Positions 61,755 through 64,000 of a stretch of 64,000 nt of DNA are shown piece by piece. The stretch spans positions 62,001 through 126,000 of the forward strand of contig NZ_CAJXYQ010000004.1 of the NCBI RefSeq assembly GCF_913063105.1, written 5' to 3'. A program made the position numbers and the translations under genes. This DNA comes from an uncultured Draconibacterium sp. Its GTDB lineage: Bacteria > Bacteroidota > Bacteroidia > Bacteroidales > Prolixibacteraceae. How positions within the stretch are numbered: the stretch's first letter is position 1; the number at the start of each line of letters is the position of its first letter. The notes under the pieces were generated by a model. It worked only from the letters and a program-made list of their open reading frames with translations. It was not told the DNA's origin and ran no database searches.

Positions 61755-64000
61755 CAGCTGCTCAATAAGCATCGGAAACTCCGCCAACTTCTTGTCAATC
61801 AATTCAATATCAAACGACTGCAAGCCAACATCAAGTTCGGTACAATAGCGCTTAATTGCCGGACAGGCGTTGGAAAATGCCATCTCCGACAGACGTATTT
61901 TGAATTCCTCAATTTCGTAAATCACCAGACTTCCTTTAATGTTTTCCCAAAGGGGCAGGTAATCATTTTCAAGTATTTCAATAGTTTTAGGCAACTTCGC
62001 GAGGCATTCTTTTGTAAGTTTCTCTTCAAACTCTTCCTCCTTAACACGTTTGTCTTCAACATACATAAATTTATCGGGCAAAAACTTGAGAAGAAGTGTC
62101 TCCAACTCTTTCTTAAATACTGGTTTTTGCAGGAAATCATCAAAAAGCATCTCAATTAAATCACTGCGCGATTTTAAGGTAGATGCAGAAAAGGCAATTA
62201 CGGGTATTTCTTTGAGTTTTTTATCTTCTTTAATAATCCGGGTAACTTCAAATCCATCAATCCCCGGCATACGAATATCCATAAATATCAGATCGGGTTG
62301 AACGGTATTAAGTTTTGCCAGTGCTTCCGATCCATCCGAGGCTTCAACATAAGTTACTTCCTCCGAATTTATTAATGCCTTTAAAACATCAATATTGTAG
62401 TCAATATCATCAACAATCATAACCGTACACGGCCCCAGTTTGGCATTCAAATTGGGCATTTCGCTACGCTCTTGTTTTTGGTCTCTTACCGTTTTATCAA
62501 CCTTTACCCCATGCAAAGTAACCGAAATTGTAGTTCCCTTTCCTTCGCTACTTTTTAACGATATTGTTCCATTCAACCTTTTTAGTAATCCATCAACAAT
62601 AGCCAATCCCAATCCGGTACCTTCATATTTTCGGTTGCTTGTTCCATCCTGTTGCGAAAACGATTTAAAAATTAAATGTTGTTTATCTTTTTTAATTCCT
62701 ATTCCGGTATCCTCAACGGTTATAACCAAATCCACTTCATCATCTTGTTCGGTTTCGGTGGCAAAAGCAAATACATGAACATACCCTTTTTCAGTAAATT
62801 TTACGGCATTACTAACCAGATTAAAAATTATCTGGTAAAACCGCAACTCATCCATTAAAATATATTGTGGCACCGACTCTTCGGTTGTAAGTTTAAAGCT
62901 TAAACCTTTTCGCTCCACCTCACTCATAAAAGCCAACTTCACATCCGATATAATTTCATTATAGTTCATCGGATTATATTCCACATCAATTTTTCCTGAT
63001 TCGATTCTCGAAAGATCGAGAATGTCGTTTATAACATTCAATAAATTTCTACCGCTGTTAATTATGGAAGACAGGTAGCCCTTATGCAGGTTTACGTCGG
63101 TATTATCGTATAACCACTGGCTGAATCCGAGTATGGCATTTAACGGGGTACGAATTTCGTGTGAAACATTGGCCAAAAATTCCGATTTCATTTTTGAAGC
63201 TTCTTCGGCCTTGTTTTTTGCCTGTTCCAACACCTTTTCGTTTTGTTTTATAATGCTGACATCCCTGATGATTATCAATACCTCTGTCTCATTCAACTTC
63301 ACCAGGCGAGCTTCATAATACTCTACTTCATCCCAGTTCAGGTTTTTAAACTCAACTTGCGATTCGCTCTCCACCAGGCATTTGGCAATCGATTCAATAA
63401 ATAATTCAGAAAGTTTTTTGTTAAATGCCTGCTGAATTGATCTGCTTTTATTGTCTTTAACCAGGTTTGACAAATTAGACCCAGGAGCTGCTTTTAAGGC
63501 CTTTATCTCTCCTGTGTTTTTAGCATGAATAATTACATCGGGGATGGAATCAATTATAATCCGGTTTTCTTTTTCACTCTCAACAAGTTCGTTCTGAACC
63601 CGTTGCCTCAAAAAGTTATGCGAAATCAAGTTTGAGATGGTACGCAGTAATTCTAATTCCGATTGACGCCACATCCTGTTTTTCTCGCATTCATCAAAAC
63701 CAATAAACCCAAGTTGATTTTCTTTCCCAATTAAAGGCAACACCAATATAGATTTAATTCCCTGTGGCTCTAAAATAGCAATCAGGTCTTCGGGTAATTC
63801 CGAGATGTTTTCGGAAAATATTATTCCTTCTTCATCAAGAAATTTTTTCCACGATGGAATGGCAGTATAAGGAATATCCTGCAGTTCATCCATTTGCGGC
63901 TCTATTCCCGTGTTGCACCACTCGTAAGTATTGCTGGTAAGATTACCATCAGTACTGTCTTCAAAAATATAAACACGGCTCACGTTTAAATGCTCTCCTA
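61737..64000 (-). CDS. GAF-PAS hybrid histidine kinase (partial, N-terminus outside window)
   Basis: The frame is open to the window end (GEHLNVSRVYIFEDSTDG), so the true start lies beyond 64000. Order: GAF domain (WRQSELELLRTISNLISHNF at its end), PAS-like segment (IDSIPDVIIHAKNTGEIK), HisKA (NVSHEIRTPLNAILGF), HATPase_c (IIFNLVSNAVKFTEKG, GTGLGLAIVDGLLKRL), receiver (MIVDDIDYNID, IFMDIRMPGIDG), and a helical end (ENDYLPLWENIKGSL). The C-terminal helical end is similar in layout to that of the stressosome-linked kinase 1.2 kb away, suggesting a shared partner. Confidence 0.93.
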   Translation of the reverse strand, partial: GEHLNVSRVYIFEDSTDGNLTSNTYEWCNTGIEPQMDELQDIPYTAIPSWKKFLDEEGIIFSENISELPEDLIAILEPQGIKSILVLPLIGKENQLGFIGFDECEKNRMWRQSELELLRTISNLISHNFLRQRVQNELVESEKENRIIIDSIPDVIIHAKNTGEIKALKAAPGSNLSNLVKDNKSRSIQQAFNKKLSELFIESIAKCLVESESQVEFKNLNWDEVEYYEARLVKLNETEVLIIIRDVSIIKQNEKVLEQAKNKAEEASKMKSEFLANVSHEIRTPLNAILGFSQWLYDNTDVNLHKGYLSSIINSGRNLLNVINDILDLSRIESGKIDVEYNPMNYNEIISDVKLAFMSEVERKGLSFKLTTEESVPQYILMDELRFYQIIFNLVSNAVKFTEKGYVHVFAFATETEQDDEVDLVITVEDTGIGIKKDKQHLIFKSFSQQDGTSNRKYEGTGLGLAIVDGLLKRLNGTISLKSSEGKGTTISVTLHGVKVDKTVRDQKQERSEMPNLNAKLGPCTVMIVDDIDYNIDVLKALINSEEVTYVEASDGSEALAKLNTVQPDLIFMDIRMPGIDGFEVTRIIKEDKKLKEIPVIAFSASTLKSRSDLIEMLFDDFLQKPVFKKELETLLLKFLPDKFMYVEDKRVKEEEFEEKLTKECLAKLPKTIEILENDYLPLWENIKGSLVIYEIEEFKIRLSEMAFSNACPAIKRYCTELDVGLQSFDIELIDKKLAEFPMLIEQLKQIKG

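Overview
The window looks like a chromosomal segment of a Bacteroidota bacterium, most likely the Marinilabiliales/Prolixibacteraceae side. The reasons are its AT-rich DNA, mostly weak Shine-Dalgarno sites, several promoters of the Bacteroidota type (TTTG, about 19 bp, TAnnTTTG), a DUF4835/PorD-type gliding/type IX secretion gene, the gene order bamD-rpoZ-coaBC-DUF4835, and families typical of the phylum. No tRNA, rRNA, CRISPR array or transposase gene was seen.

Layout. 1-3350: minus-strand operon bamD-rpoZ-coaBC-DUF4835 (last gene cut by the window edge). 3478-4857: an alpha-oxoamine synthase with a near-perfect promoter. 4863-6842: a DUF1080 lipoprotein and a CE15-like esterase. 7010-29460: one uninterrupted minus-strand operon for an extracellular contractile injection system (eCIS). 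In transcription order it encodes a DUF4255 cap protein, an unknown 291-aa protein, sheath, two tube proteins, a DUF5908 mini-protein, a LysM adaptor, a VgrG-like spike, PAAR, gp25, two very large baseplate proteins, a 1406-aa PKD protein, a tape measure, a DUF4157 protein carrying annexin-like repeats and a calpain-type cysteine protease, and a AAA+ ATPase. The DUF4157-annexin-calpain protein is the likely cargo and the most interesting single gene here.

29792-34822: PBP4-type carboxypeptidase, crcB fluoride channel, an SDR, a DUF190 protein and enolase. 34848-40740 looks like a decaying island. A winged-helix/TolB/TPR regulator is split by a -1 frameshift lying exactly on a T TTA AAG heptamer. 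Divergent from it are a small protein and an arylsulfatase broken by one in-frame TAA. Next comes a GC-rich foreign lipoprotein gene, then the 3' remnant of a second sulfatase and a scrap resembling the 3' end of enolase. 40737-47277: a BamA/TamA-type outer-membrane protein and a lipid cluster (CDP-alcohol phosphotransferase, SDR/thioester-reductase-like protein, dolichol-kinase-like protein, CdsA) next to a TauE/SafE permease. 47495-52399: an HtrA-like protease, a 5'-nucleotidase lipoprotein, an unknown secreted protein and an M20 amidohydrolase. 52584-55302: a TonB receptor with the CxxxM motif of copper receptors plus a small Cys-rich protein.

55443-61754: a stressosome/partner-switching operon: STAS-like protein, RsbR-like, RsbS, RsbT, an ATPase-PP2C phosphatase, a hybrid histidine kinase with an RsbT-like N-terminal ATPase, and a response-regulator/histidine-kinase fusion. 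No sigma factor is present, so the output is probably phosphorelay. A convergent GAF-PAS hybrid kinase (61737-64000) runs off the window.
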